Notes: generated by a model from the sequence alone, not told the origin. A DNA stretch of 64,000 nucleotides from CALAGB01 sp963713965 (GCA_963713965.1 OY970217.1:2914001-2978000), one strand, 5' to 3'; shown: positions 33,822 through 43,357, counted from the stretch's first letter. Program-made: numbers and translations.

Positions 33822-34547
33822 ATGTCCGCGCAAGTCGTTGTGTTTGACATTCTGGGAATCATTGCCGTGATCTCCGCGCTCGGGGTGGTGCTCGCTCGTA
33901 ATCCGGTGCACAGCGCCGTATCGCTGGTGATCACGTTCGTCAACGTGGCGGGCGTCTACATCATCCTGCGCGCCGAATTCTTGGCCGCGGTCCAGGTCAT
34001 CGTATACACCGGCGCTATCCTCGTGCTCGTTCTCTTCGTCATCATGCTCGTCCATCAGGAGGACCTGCCGGAGTTCCACGGCGGGCAACCTGTCCAACGC
34101 GTTTTAGGCTTCGTGCTTGGTCTGGTATTGCTCGGCGAGGTGGCTGCGGCGATTCTGACGCGCACCGCTCTGGGGAAGGTTGGACCATGGACGCCTGAGC
34201 AGGTCGCGGCGGCAGGCGGAAACGTCCAGGCCATTGGACGCGTCCTGTATTCCGGGTTTGTCCTGCCGGTTCAGGCGACCGCGCTGGTCTTGCTGGTGGC
34301 GACCATCGGAGCGCTGGTGCTTGCCCGGCCAGACGTGGCACAAGTCCCGACTGGCATGGCGCGTCAGGTTCTGACCATTTCACTCGGTCATCCGCGCGGC
34401 GACACTGAAGAAGAGTCCTACGAGATTCCCTCTCTGCCGCAAGGGACCTCAATCAAACCAGAGGCCGGAGATCGAGATCTCGTCATGGCGAAAACAGGAG
34501 ATGAATTCACCGAGCATCCAGCGTGGGGGGAGCATCGCGGCCAATGA
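33822..34547 (+). CDS. nuoJ: NADH-quinone oxidoreductase subunit J
   Basis: A 241-residue membrane subunit. The first 170 residues hold five hydrophobic helices, with the conserved NPVHSAVSLVITFVNVAGVYIIL (about 27-49) and EFLAAVQVIVYTGAILVLVLFVIM (about 52-75) stretches, including the pi-bulge Tyr region of helix 3. The last 60 residues form a charged cytoplasmic tail. The stop overlaps the start of nuoK (ATGA). Confidence 0.94.
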   Translation: MSAQVVVFDILGIIAVISALGVVLARNPVHSAVSLVITFVNVAGVYIILRAEFLAAVQVIVYTGAILVLVLFVIMLVHQEDLPEFHGGQPVQRVLGFVLGLVLLGEVAAAILTRTALGKVGPWTPEQVAAAGGNVQAIGRVLYSGFVLPVQATALVLLVATIGALVLARPDVAQVPTGMARQVLTISLGHPRGDTEEESYEIPSLPQGTSIKPEAGDRDLVMAKTGDEFTEHPAWGEHRGQ

Positions 34548-34852
34548 ATCATCTCACGCCAGATCACTTCCTCTTTCTGAGTGCCGCTCTCTTCATCATT
34601 GGGATGATGGGTGTACTGACTCGGCGCAATGTGCTGGTCATCTTCATGTGTGTGGAGATGATGCTCAACGCCGTGAATATCAGCTTCATCGGGTTCGCAT
34701 GGGAGCAGAATTCGATGATCGGCCAGGCCTTTGCCCTCTTCGTCATCGCGGTGGCGGCGGCCGAGGCGGTGGTCGGACTCGGCATCATCATGGCGCTCTC
34801 CCGGCGCCGAGACACGGTCGACGTCAACGCTGTGCGTGATCTGCGTGAGTAG
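34544..34852 (+). CDS. nuoK: NADH-quinone oxidoreductase subunit K
   Basis: A 102-residue membrane subunit with three helices. The two glutamates of the proton path lie in FMCVEMMLNAVN (about residues 33-44) and AAAEAVVGLGI (about 68-78). The ATG at 34544 overlaps the nuoJ stop as ATGA and gives the standard family length, so it is preferred over an in-frame start 7 codons upstream. Confidence 0.95.
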   Translation: MNHLTPDHFLFLSAALFIIGMMGVLTRRNVLVIFMCVEMMLNAVNISFIGFAWEQNSMIGQAFALFVIAVAAAEAVVGLGIIMALSRRRDTVDVNAVRDLRE

Positions 34853-34891
34853 TAAGGACCAGGACTCGAGCGTGAAGAGGGGCAAACGCTA

Positions 34892-36790
34892 ATGGAGCAT
34901 TGGCTTTTCCTTATGCCGCTGGCGCCGCTGGTGGCCGCGGTAGTCAACTTCATGTTCGGCCGCTGGATCATCAAGAATTTTGCGTCCTGGATCGCTAGCG
35001 GGGCGGTCGCGCTCTCATTCGTCCTGAGCCTGATCGTCTTCTTCCAGATCCGCTCAAACGAAGAAGTGATCACCCAACATCTCTACACGTGGATTCCGGC
35101 CGGTTCATTCCAAATCCCGGTGACGTTGCAGGTCGATCAACTGACGGCCATTATGCTGTTGGTCGTCACGTTCGTCAGCTTGCTGGTCCACGTCTACTCG
35201 TTCGGCTACATGCACGGAGATCCCGGATACTATCGGTTCTTCTCCTATCTGCCGCTCTTTGTCTTCTCGATGCTGATGCTCGTGCTGGCCGACAACTATC
35301 TCCTCCTCTTCGTTTTTTGGGAGGGCGTCGGACTCTGCTCCTATCTGCTGATCGGGTTCTGGTATCGGCGACGCTCGGCGGCACAAGCGGCCAAGAAGGC
35401 GTTCATTGTCAACCGCATCGGCGACTTCGGTTTCACCATTGGGATTCTGTTCATCTTCACGCACTTCGGATCGCTGGAATATTCCAAAGTCTTCTCGAGT
35501 CTTGGTTCGGCCAGCAATTCGACCGTGACACTCATCGCGCTCTTGCTCTTCACCGGCGCCATCGGCAAGTCGGCGCAGATCCCGCTCTTTATCTGGTTGC
35601 CGGACGCCATGGAGGGCCCGACGCCGGTCTCCGCGTTGATCCACGCCGCCACCATGGTGACGGCAGGTATCTTCATGGTGGCTCGTTCTTACCCGATCTT
35701 TGAAGCCTCCCACGACGCCATGCAGGTGGTGGCCATCATCGGAGCGGCCACGGCCTTCGTCGCGGCAACCATTGCGCTCACGCAGTACGACATCAAAAAG
35801 GTGATCGCGTATTCGACGGTCAGCCAGCTCGGCTACATGGCGTTCGCGTTGGGCGTTGGCGCGTGGGTTCCGGCAATCTTCCACCTCTTCACGCACGCCT
35901 TCTTCAAGGGCCTCCTCTTCCTGGGAGCTGGAAGCGTCATTCACGGCATGCACGAAGAGCAGGATATGCGCCGCATGGGTAACCTGAAGAAGTACATGCC
36001 GGTCACCTATTGGACCTTCATGGTCGGCGCCCTGGCGAATGCTGGACTCTTCCCGTTTGCCGGGTTCTGGAGTAAGGACGAAACCATCGCGGGAGCCTGG
36101 GCGTCCAATCATCCATTCATCGCCATCACGGGACTCGTGGCCGCCTTCTTCACCGCGCTCTACATGATGCGTGCGGTCTTCATGACCTTCCACGGCACAG
36201 AGCGCTTCGACACCGAGCACATTCATCCGCATGAGTCGCCCTGGTCGATGAAGGGTCCGTTGATTTTGCTGGCTATCCCGGCGCTTCTCGTTGGTGCGCT
36301 GGTGGGTTGGCCACCGGACAAGGGCTGGTTCCACACGTTCCTCGAGCCGGTCTTCGCGGCCGGAAAAGCGCCGGTTGAGATTTCCTCAACCACGACCTAC
36401 ACGCTGGCAATTCTGTCGACCGTGTTCGTTCTGGCCGGCATCGGCATCGCCTACCTTGCCTACGTCAAAGAGTCGATAAGCCCGCGTGACTGGGCCAAGC
36501 GACTGGGTCCGGCCTATCAGCTAGCGGCAAATCTCTGGTATTTCGATGCTGCCTACGAGCGCTTCATCATTCACCCGCTTTACCTCTTTTCGGTCTTCCT
36601 GTGGCGAGTGGTGGACGTCGAGATCATCGACGGCGCGGTCAACGGTGTGGCGTCGGCCGTTTCGTTCACCAGTGAGCGCTGGCGTCGGGCGCAGACCGGC
36701 CTGGTGTCGAACTACGCTCTAGCCATCGCGCTCGGCGCGGTGATCATCGTTGGGGCGTACCTGATCTTCGGCAGCAATCTCTTTCAGTAG
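34892..36790 (+). CDS. nuoL: NADH-quinone oxidoreductase subunit L
   Basis: A 632-residue antiporter-like membrane subunit that pumps protons and carries the long lateral helix. Signatures are the discontinuous-helix region FWEGVGLCSYLLIGFWY (about residues 139-155), GAIGKSAQIPLFIWLPDAMEGPTPVSALIHAATMV (about 221-255), the lysine-bearing QYDIKKVIAYSTVSQLGYM (about 297-315), and a hydrophobic C-terminal helix after a long amphipathic stretch. It follows nuoK by 39 bases and precedes nuoM by 16. Confidence 0.96.
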   Translation: MEHWLFLMPLAPLVAAVVNFMFGRWIIKNFASWIASGAVALSFVLSLIVFFQIRSNEEVITQHLYTWIPAGSFQIPVTLQVDQLTAIMLLVVTFVSLLVHVYSFGYMHGDPGYYRFFSYLPLFVFSMLMLVLADNYLLLFVFWEGVGLCSYLLIGFWYRRRSAAQAAKKAFIVNRIGDFGFTIGILFIFTHFGSLEYSKVFSSLGSASNSTVTLIALLLFTGAIGKSAQIPLFIWLPDAMEGPTPVSALIHAATMVTAGIFMVARSYPIFEASHDAMQVVAIIGAATAFVAATIALTQYDIKKVIAYSTVSQLGYMAFALGVGAWVPAIFHLFTHAFFKGLLFLGAGSVIHGMHEEQDMRRMGNLKKYMPVTYWTFMVGALANAGLFPFAGFWSKDETIAGAWASNHPFIAITGLVAAFFTALYMMRAVFMTFHGTERFDTEHIHPHESPWSMKGPLILLAIPALLVGALVGWPPDKGWFHTFLEPVFAAGKAPVEISSTTTYTLAILSTVFVLAGIGIAYLAYVKESISPRDWAKRLGPAYQLAANLWYFDAAYERFIIHPLYLFSVFLWRVVDVEIIDGAVNGVASAVSFTSERWRRAQTGLVSNYALAIALGAVIIVGAYLIFGSNLFQ

Positions 36791-36806
36791 CCGGTAGGAG
36801 AGCGTA

Positions 36807-38424
36807 GTGAACGGTGTCCCGATACTCAGTCTGATAACCTACGCCCCCGCCGTCGGAGCGCTGATCATCTTCTTCTGGCCGCGTGCGAGTTCGAACACTG
36901 CGCGTTGGTTCGCACTCATCAGTGCGAGCGTTTCGTTCGTCCTCTCGCTGATCATGATCTTCTCGTTTGACACCAGCAAACCGTCGATGCAGGTCTCCGG
37001 CAACCCACAGTTCAAGGAATACGCGAACTGGCTGCCGAAAGTCGGCGTCTCCTATCTGCTGGGCGTGGACGGCATCAGCGCGCTCCTTATCGTGTTGACG
37101 ACGCTGCTCATGATCGTCGCCATCATCGCCTCATGGAGCCCGATCGACCGTCGTGTGCGCGAATACATGATCGCCATGCTGCTGCTCGAAACCGGCATGC
37201 TGGGCGTTTTCGTCAGCCTGGATCTCTTCCTCTTCTACATCTTCTGGGAGATCATGCTGATCCCGATGGCGCTGCTTGATCGGCATATGGGGCAGCGCCA
37301 ATCGCGTCTATGCCGCAACCAAGTTCTTCCTCTACACGCTCGCGGGTAGCCTGCTGATGTTGGTCGGCATCGTGGCCACGTATCAGGCGTACTACAACCA
37401 GACCGGCATCCGCACCTTGAACGTGCTGGAGCTGGCCAAGGGGACCTACGGCCACAACTTCCAGATGTGGGTCTTCGCGGCGTTCTTCATTGCCTTCGCC
37501 ATCAAGGTGCCAATGTGGCCGTTCCACACCTGGCTGCCCGACGCGCACGTCGAGGCGCCGACAGCCGGCTCGGTGATTCTGGCGGGCGTGTTGCTGAAGA
37601 TGGGCGGCTACGGCATGCTCCGCTTCAACCTGCCTCTCTTCCCGGATGCAGCCAAGACGTGGCAGCCCTACATCATCATCCTTTCGATCATCGCCATCAT
37701 TTATGGCGCACTCGTGGCGCTGGTGCAACCCGATCTGAAGAAGCTGGTGGCCTATTCATCCGTAAGCCATATGGGCTTCGTCACGCTGGGAATCTTCGCA
37801 TTCAACGCCCAGGGACTCTACGGCGCCATGATCGTGATGATCAGCCATGGACTGGTTACCGGCGCGCTGTTCCTGTGCGTTGGGATGATCTACAACCGCG
37901 GCCACACGCGCCTGATCCGGGCGTTCGGCGGCCTCGCCACCAACATGCCGATCTACGCCTCGTTCTTCGGCTTCTTCATGCTGGCGTCGATCGGGTTACC
38001 GGGACTGAGCGGATTTCCGGGCGAGTTCTTAGCCATGCTGGGCGGATTCCAGGCCTATCGCTGGGCGGGCATCCTGGCCGTCATCGTCGTCATCCTGGCC
38101 GCCTGGTACATGATGTGGATGTATCAGCGCGTCGCCTGGGTGCGCGCGCCAGGCGAGCCGCCCGATTCGACCGATCCCGAAGTGCGCGTGCCGCTGACTG
38201 AGTCGCACGGAGATGGACCTCAGCCTGTTATGGGGGGTTCGGGCCACGAAGAGCACTTCATCGATCCGCGCACGTTCAAGGACCTGAACTGGGCGGAGAT
38301 CATCACGTTGGCGCCGCTGGCCGCGCTTATCGTCTGGATCGGTGTGTATCCGCACACGATCATGAACATCATGGAGCCGGCGCTTCAGGCAATTCTCAAA
38401 CCATTTGGTGGAAGCGGATTTTAG
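36807..38424 (+). CDS. nuoM: NADH-quinone oxidoreductase subunit M, interrupted by a one-base frameshift
   Basis: An antiporter-like proton-pumping subunit. From the GTG at 36807 (GGAG upstream) the reading frame is normal to about residue 157 (IFWEIMLIPMALL) and then goes wrong, stopping at 37349. The rest of the protein (IGIWGSANRVYAATKFFLYT onward) lies in another frame and runs to 38424. The bases CTGCTTGATCGGC at about 37271-37283 would read correctly as CTGCTGATCGGC, so one extra T near 37276-37277 explains it. The remainder, including HTWLPDAHVEAPT and DLKKLVAYSSVSHMG, is intact. With so conserved a protein, a sequencing error is the likelier cause. Confidence 0.9.
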
Positions 38425-38494
38425 GTGAACCGACGTTTGATGCAGCGGTCAGAACGAAATACCATGGTTGACCCGCAGGTGAAGGAGTAACCTC

Positions 38495-39982
38495 GTGCAG
38501 TTGGCGTTGGTTCAGCCGGACTGGATTCTGCTGATCCCGGAGCTCTTCGTGCTCGGGACGGCAATTCTAGTGCTTGCCGGTGACGTGTTACTGCCGCGAC
38601 GCCAGCAGCCGCTCCTCGCCTGGTTGGCGCTTGCCGGCCTCGCGGGATCTTTGGCGTCGAACCTGTTGATTGATTGGAACGCCGAGAAGACCACATTCTC
38701 CGGAATGTTCCGGGCCGATTATTTCTCGCTCTTCGTCAACATCATCGTCCTCTCCGCCGGAATCATGTCGATCATGATCGCGACGTCATACGTGACAGGG
38801 AACGACGAGCCGGGCAACATGCCTTTGCCCGAATATCTCGTGCTGCTCCTCTTTTCGATCCTCGGCACGATGCTGGTTGGCGCATCCGGTGATTTGCTGA
38901 TGATCTTCATCGGCATCGAGATGGGCTCGCTGGCCGTCTACGTGCTGACCGGGTTTGCCAGAAACCGCGTCACGTCGATCGAGGGCGCGCTAAAGTATTT
39001 CTTGCTGGGCGCGTTCGCGACCGCCATCCTGATCTACGGCATGGCCTGGGTGTATGGCGCCACGGGCACCACGAACCTGAGCGACATTGCCGCGCGCCTG
39101 CAACCCATGATCGCGGGCGAGTCCAAGCTGGAGCCCTCGTTGTTGCTGGCGCTCCTCCTGCTGGCGATTGGCCTCGGCTTCAAGATCGCTGCCGTTCCGT
39201 TCCACATGTGGACGCCGGACGCCTATCAGGGCGCGCCGACTCCGGTCAGCGGCTACATGTCGGTCGTGCCGAAGGTGGCCGGCTTCGCCGCGATGGCTCG
39301 CATCCTTGTGCAGGCACTGGGACCCATGAGCGACAGTTGGCTGACCTTGATCTCGATTCTAGCCGTGATCACAATGGTCTATGGCAACGTAGTGGCCGTG
39401 GCGCAGCGAGATGTCAAGCGCATGCTCGGCTACTCGTCCATCGGTCACACCGGCTACATGCTGGTGGCTTTGGCGGCCTATGGCGGGTTGAACCCTGGCG
39501 ATCAGAGCGTCAGCGCGCTCCTCTTCTACCTCTTCGCCTATTCGTTCATGAATATCGGCGCCTTCGGAGTGGTCACCTGGCTGCAACACCGTGGCCACGG
39601 AGTTGATCTAGACGACTTCAACGGACTCGGCTCGCGCAGTCCATTGGCCGCTCTGGCGATGACGGTCTTCATGCTTTCACTTATGGGCATGCCGCCACTG
39701 GTCGGGTTCTACGCCAAGTACTACGTGATCCTGGCCGCCATCCAGAGCGACATGACGTGGCTCGCCGTGGTGGTCGTCCTGATGAGTGCAGTCTCTGCCT
39801 TCTTCTACCTGAGGGTCGTCGCGGCGATGTACTTCAACGAGCCGATCCGTCAATTGCAGGCGCGCAGCACGCCGCTGCTTGGGGTAGGACTCGGGTTGAT
39901 GGCGTTCGCGACCGTGGGATTCGGCCTCTTCTCCAATTCAGTGCTAGACCTGGCGCAGAAGTGGGTGCAGGCCTTCTCCTAG
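38495..39982 (+). CDS. nuoN: NADH-quinone oxidoreductase subunit N
   Basis: A 495-residue antiporter-like subunit, the last of the operon, starting with GTG after AAGGAG. Typical stretches are IFIGIEMGSLAVYVLTGF (about residues 137-154), SIEGALKYFLLGAFATAILIYGMA (about 162-185), KIAAVPFHMWTPDAYQGAPTPV (about 230-251) and QRDVKRMLGYSSIGHTGYM (about 304-322). The stop lies 9 bases from the stop of the convergent PqqB-like gene. Confidence 0.96.
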   Translation: MQLALVQPDWILLIPELFVLGTAILVLAGDVLLPRRQQPLLAWLALAGLAGSLASNLLIDWNAEKTTFSGMFRADYFSLFVNIIVLSAGIMSIMIATSYVTGNDEPGNMPLPEYLVLLLFSILGTMLVGASGDLLMIFIGIEMGSLAVYVLTGFARNRVTSIEGALKYFLLGAFATAILIYGMAWVYGATGTTNLSDIAARLQPMIAGESKLEPSLLLALLLLAIGLGFKIAAVPFHMWTPDAYQGAPTPVSGYMSVVPKVAGFAAMARILVQALGPMSDSWLTLISILAVITMVYGNVVAVAQRDVKRMLGYSSIGHTGYMLVALAAYGGLNPGDQSVSALLFYLFAYSFMNIGAFGVVTWLQHRGHGVDLDDFNGLGSRSPLAALAMTVFMLSLMGMPPLVGFYAKYYVILAAIQSDMTWLAVVVVLMSAVSAFFYLRVVAAMYFNEPIRQLQARSTPLLGVGLGLMAFATVGFGLFSNSVLDLAQKWVQAFS

Positions 39983-39991
39983 CGGCATCGA

Positions 39992-40870
39992 TCAGAGCCG
40001 GACGATCTCACCTTCCTGTGCAACGCCGCATCCGGAACGTTCCACGTCATTGAGGGCTGCCTCGCCACCTCGAATCAACGGATTGCTCTGATTGAGGTGG
40101 ATGAAACGCACCTTGCGCCGCTCCGGCCCTGGAAGGGTGGCGAAGCGAGCGATACTGTCTGAGATGAACGGATGCTTGATCTTGCTCAGGTCCCGACCTG
40201 GTAGTTCATCCCCGCTCATAAACGATCCGTCCAGATAGGCGACATCAACCGTCCTCAGGATGTCCTCGATGCGAGTACCCTCATCCTCCCAGGCGGCCCA
40301 GCCGGTGATATCGGGAAGGAACAGGACCGCCTGAGTCGGTCCCTCAATGCGGAATCCGACCGTCTCTGAGTATTCGTCTCGATGCGGTACCATCAATGGT
40401 GTGACGCGCACGTCGTCGGCGAGCTTGACCGTCTCGCTATCGCTCAGCGGGCGAATCTCGATGTTCTTCATACTGACCAGTTGTTCCCACGGACCATTGC
40501 CGCGCAGGAATTGCTCCATGCGCGGCATGGCGAAGACGGGTACTTCGCGTGCGCCTATCCCCTCGACGCCGACGTGAATCAGTCCAGTGTAATGGCCGAT
40601 ATGTGCGTGAGTGAGGAAGATGGCGTCGAGACCTGGCACGTCTGCTCGTGGGAACGCCGCGTCAAGCCGGTGGAGTTGTTCCTTCAAATCGGGCGTGGCG
40701 TCGAAGAGCCAGCGGCGACCGTTTCGAGGATCGATCAATGCCAAGCACGTCGCGAGCCGGCGCAGCGACGGATCAGACCAGGCGGGTGAGGATCGATCGC
40801 CGGCTTGCGGATAGCCCGCGTCCTGAGCGATCCCCAGCACCAACGTGTATGGCCCTGTAGCCTCCGACAC
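39992..40870 (-). CDS. PqqB-like metallo-beta-lactamase-fold hydrolase
   Basis: About 292 residues from the GTG at 40870, which has AGGAGG 6 bases upstream; an ATG 7 codons earlier lacks such a site. The protein resembles PqqB of pyrroloquinoline quinone synthesis: GIAQDAGYPQAG at the start and THAHIGHYTGL (about residues 87-97) in place of the usual HxHxDH metal motif. LNQSNPL near the end also fits. PqqB is thought to hydroxylate tyrosine during PQQ synthesis, but no pqqA, C, D or E gene is near. It may be a relative with another role. Confidence 0.78.
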   Translation of the reverse strand: MSEATGPYTLVLGIAQDAGYPQAGDRSSPAWSDPSLRRLATCLALIDPRNGRRWLFDATPDLKEQLHRLDAAFPRADVPGLDAIFLTHAHIGHYTGLIHVGVEGIGAREVPVFAMPRMEQFLRGNGPWEQLVSMKNIEIRPLSDSETVKLADDVRVTPLMVPHRDEYSETVGFRIEGPTQAVLFLPDITGWAAWEDEGTRIEDILRTVDVAYLDGSFMSGDELPGRDLSKIKHPFISDSIARFATLPGPERRKVRFIHLNQSNPLIRGGEAALNDVERSGCGVAQEGEIVRL

Positions 40871-41063
40871 CCGCTCCTCCTTGCCCACCATCGTTGTACC
40901 TTGCCGAGACGACTCGAAGCCGCGTGTAGGGTGAAGCGTGTCTTCGCCCACTTACGCCGCGTGCCACGATGCAGTCTGTCCAGCACGTTTCGCAGCCCTT
41001 GCGCCTAATTCAGGGTGCGAATGTAGCACACAATTTCATCTGCGGGATGCGGCAGTTGATGCC

Positions 41064-41159
41064 GGGCGATGACGAGCATCGCCCCTACCGCGAGGGAGCG
41101 TGGGCGCCTGCATCGGGATTGGGAGCTACTTGGCGTGGTGGGCGATGCATGCGTCGCCC
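41064..41159. repeat. Pair of REP-like palindromes
   Basis: The first has arms GGGCGATG (41064-41071) and CATCGCCC (41077-41084), followed by CTAC. The second, GGGCGATGCATGCGTCGCCC (41140-41159), is a palindrome with one wobble, followed by GTAC. Both are in the same orientation in a 309-base gap that holds no gene. Related half-elements ending in TCGCCCCTAC or CCGCCCCTAC occur near 60139-60148 and 52560-52569. This looks like a dispersed REP family. Confidence 0.6.
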
Positions 41160-41179
41160 GTACAGACGAGGAAGAATCC

Positions 41180-42085
41180 TCAGCTTTGTTTCGGCAGCTT
41201 CTGGCGCAGCTTGAGCGCGCCACCCCAAGGGTCACCGTCGTGTTTCAGTCGCTTGGGCATCGTGCGGAGCGTGAGGTCGCCAGGGCGGACCTTGCCCTTC
41301 TCAACTTCATCCCAGGAGAGCGGCGCGGAGACCGTCGCGCCAGATCGTGCGCGGAGCGTGTATGGGGCAGCCGTGTTGCGTGCAACGCTGTTCTGCGCGT
41401 GGTCGATAGTCACGACCGACCCACGATGCGTCCCTCCGCTGGCGGCGGCAATGAGCTTCGGTTGCTGCTCGGCAAGTCGGCGAGCGACGCCGTGTACCCA
41501 CGCGCGCACGTCGTCAAACGGATCCTTGGGAACCAACGGCACGAAAACGTGCATGCCGGTGGCGCCGCTCGTCTTGGCGAATGTCTTCAGGCCGTGCTCG
41601 GCGAGATCGTCACGAACAAGCACGGCTGCTTCCAGTATCCGGTCGAACCCGACGTCTTCGCCGGGATCGAGGTCGAAGACGGCCCAGTCAGGATGATCGA
41701 GGTCGTCCTTCAGCGAGAGCCATTGATGTATCTCGATAGAGGAGTGGTCCGTCCACCAGATGAGCGCGGCTTCGTTCTGGATCAACGGAACCTCGATGCG
41801 GTCCTCGCGCGTTTCGGGCTGATAGGTGACCGACGTGAGCCAATCCGGCGCGTTGTCCGGTACATCTCGTCGCCAGAACCCCGGTCCTTTGATGCCGCTG
41901 GGATAAGCGCGAAAGGTGATCGGGCGATTGACCACATATGGCAGCATCACATCAGCGACCGCCCGGTAGTAGTTGAGCGCGTCGCCTTTCGTCAGCCCGT
42001 CATCCGGCCAGTAAGGCTTGTCCAGACTGGTCAGCTCGATCGTGTGACCGTTGATCGTCCATTCGTTCGAGGTCTGTTTGGGCAT
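41180..42085 (-). CDS. LigD-type DNA polymerase/primase domain protein
   Basis: A 301-residue stand-alone polymerase domain of the archaeo-eukaryotic primase superfamily, as found in bacterial end-joining ligase LigD. The ATG at 42085 was chosen; the upstream in-frame stretch is non-conserved and overlaps the next gene. Marks are LDKPYWPDDGLTKGDALNYY (about residues 19-38), the metal-binding DLDPG (about 138-142) and SGATGMHVFVPL (about 170-181). No ligase or nuclease domain is attached, and no Ku gene is in the window. It probably adds nucleotides during double-strand break repair. A partner ligase and Ku should be looked for elsewhere. Confidence 0.9.
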   Translation of the reverse strand: MPKQTSNEWTINGHTIELTSLDKPYWPDDGLTKGDALNYYRAVADVMLPYVVNRPITFRAYPSGIKGPGFWRRDVPDNAPDWLTSVTYQPETREDRIEVPLIQNEAALIWWTDHSSIEIHQWLSLKDDLDHPDWAVFDLDPGEDVGFDRILEAAVLVRDDLAEHGLKTFAKTSGATGMHVFVPLVPKDPFDDVRAWVHGVARRLAEQQPKLIAAASGGTHRGSVVTIDHAQNSVARNTAAPYTLRARSGATVSAPLSWDEVEKGKVRPGDLTLRTMPKRLKHDGDPWGGALKLRQKLPKQS

Positions 42086-42137
42086 GGGGCCTCCACGAAA
42101 CGGCAAGGACGCACGTTTCGCTCCTCGGCGTAGAACA

Positions 42138-43328
42138 CTACCCGATGTGGCGGCGGAAGACTTCGCCCATGCGCTTGATACCCTCGCTGACCATCTCCGG
42201 TGGAAGCGTCGAGAAGCCGAGTCGCAGCGTTGGTTTCGGCTCCCAATCGGTATAGAAGCAGGAGCCCGGGTTGTAAAGCACGCCGTTGCGAGCGCATTCC
42301 TTGACCAGTTCATCGGCGTTGGCGCCGTCCGGCAGCGTTACCCAGATGAAGAATCCGCCGTCTGGTTGCGTCCATTTCGTGCCGCGCGGCATGTCCCGCT
42401 CCAGGCACTCGAGCATGAAATCACAACGCTTGCGATATTCCTCTCGGCATTCGGCGATGTGCTTGTCAAGCCAGTCGTGTTCACACAGACGTACGATGGC
42501 GCGTTGCACCATGCGGTCGCTTTGAATATCGACGCCTTCGCGGGCATCGACGAAGCGCTTCATCAATACCTTGGGCGCGACCATCCAGCCCATGCGGAGC
42601 GCCGGGGCGATCGTCTTGGAGAAGGTACCGAGGTAGATCACTTCGGAACCCAGTGCGCGCAACGTTCCGTGGTCGCCACCGTGAAACCAGAGCTCGCCGT
42701 ACGGGTCGTCTTCGATGATCGGAACGCCATACTGACGTGCGAGCGAGATCACTTTCTCGCGCCGCTCGTGGCTCAGCGCGATCCCCGTCGGGTTCTGGAA
42801 GGTGGGGATGAGGTAGATCAGCTTCGGCTTGGGATCCGATTGCAGTGCCTGCTCGAGCTCGTCAATGACGATCCCATCGTCATCGACCGGAACCGGCAGG
42901 TACTCCGCTTCATACACGTCGAAGATCTGCAGCGCGCCGAAATATGTCGGCGCTTCCACCACTACGCGATCGCCCGGATCGAGAAAGAGCTTGGCGGTGA
43001 GCTCAAGACCTTGTTGAGATCCCGCGGTGATCAGGACGTCGTCAGACGTGATCTGAACGCCACGCCGCCCCATGCGCTCGGCGATCAGGGCGCGCAGCGG
43101 CTCGTGTCCCTGGTATTCGTCGTAGTAGAGGGTCGACGGATCAATATCGCGCCAGACCCCCTCAACCGCCGTTCGAAGTGGTCCGATCGGGAGGCATTCA
43201 GCCGGTGGGGCGCCGCCCGCGAAGGGGATGATGTCGGGATGGTCTTCGGTTTCGCCGAATTTGAACATGACGGACGAGCGAATGCGCTTCGCCCGTCGAG
43301 CCAATTGACCTTCCCAATCGATCGTCAC
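42138..43328 (-). CDS. PLP-dependent class I/II aminotransferase (2-aminoadipate/LysN-like)
   Basis: About 396 residues. The GTG at 43328 is preferred over the GTG 6 bases earlier, because GAGGGGGA then stands 7 bases away. The PLP-binding stretch TAGSQQGLEL (about residues 100-109), NPTG motif FQNPTGIALS (about 167-176) and the lysine-bearing GTFSKTIAPALRMGW (about 226-240) identify a fold-type I aminotransferase of the MocR-relative/2-aminoadipate group. The substrate is probably an aromatic, branched or aminoadipate amino acid. The gene starts 29 bases after the AlaX stop and is likely co-transcribed with it. Confidence 0.88.
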   Translation of the reverse strand: MTIDWEGQLARRAKRIRSSVMFKFGETEDHPDIIPFAGGAPPAECLPIGPLRTAVEGVWRDIDPSTLYYDEYQGHEPLRALIAERMGRRGVQITSDDVLITAGSQQGLELTAKLFLDPGDRVVVEAPTYFGALQIFDVYEAEYLPVPVDDDGIVIDELEQALQSDPKPKLIYLIPTFQNPTGIALSHERREKVISLARQYGVPIIEDDPYGELWFHGGDHGTLRALGSEVIYLGTFSKTIAPALRMGWMVAPKVLMKRFVDAREGVDIQSDRMVQRAIVRLCEHDWLDKHIAECREEYRKRCDFMLECLERDMPRGTKWTQPDGGFFIWVTLPDGANADELVKECARNGVLYNPGSCFYTDWEPKPTLRLGFSTLPPEMVSEGIKRMGEVFRRHIG

Positions 43329-43357
43329 CGTCACTCCCCCTCATGCGAAATGGGCGT

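Noticed and set aside
35105..36334. 409-codon open frame opposite nuoL
   Set aside because: Antisense shadow of a conserved subunit, with very charged, domain-free translation.
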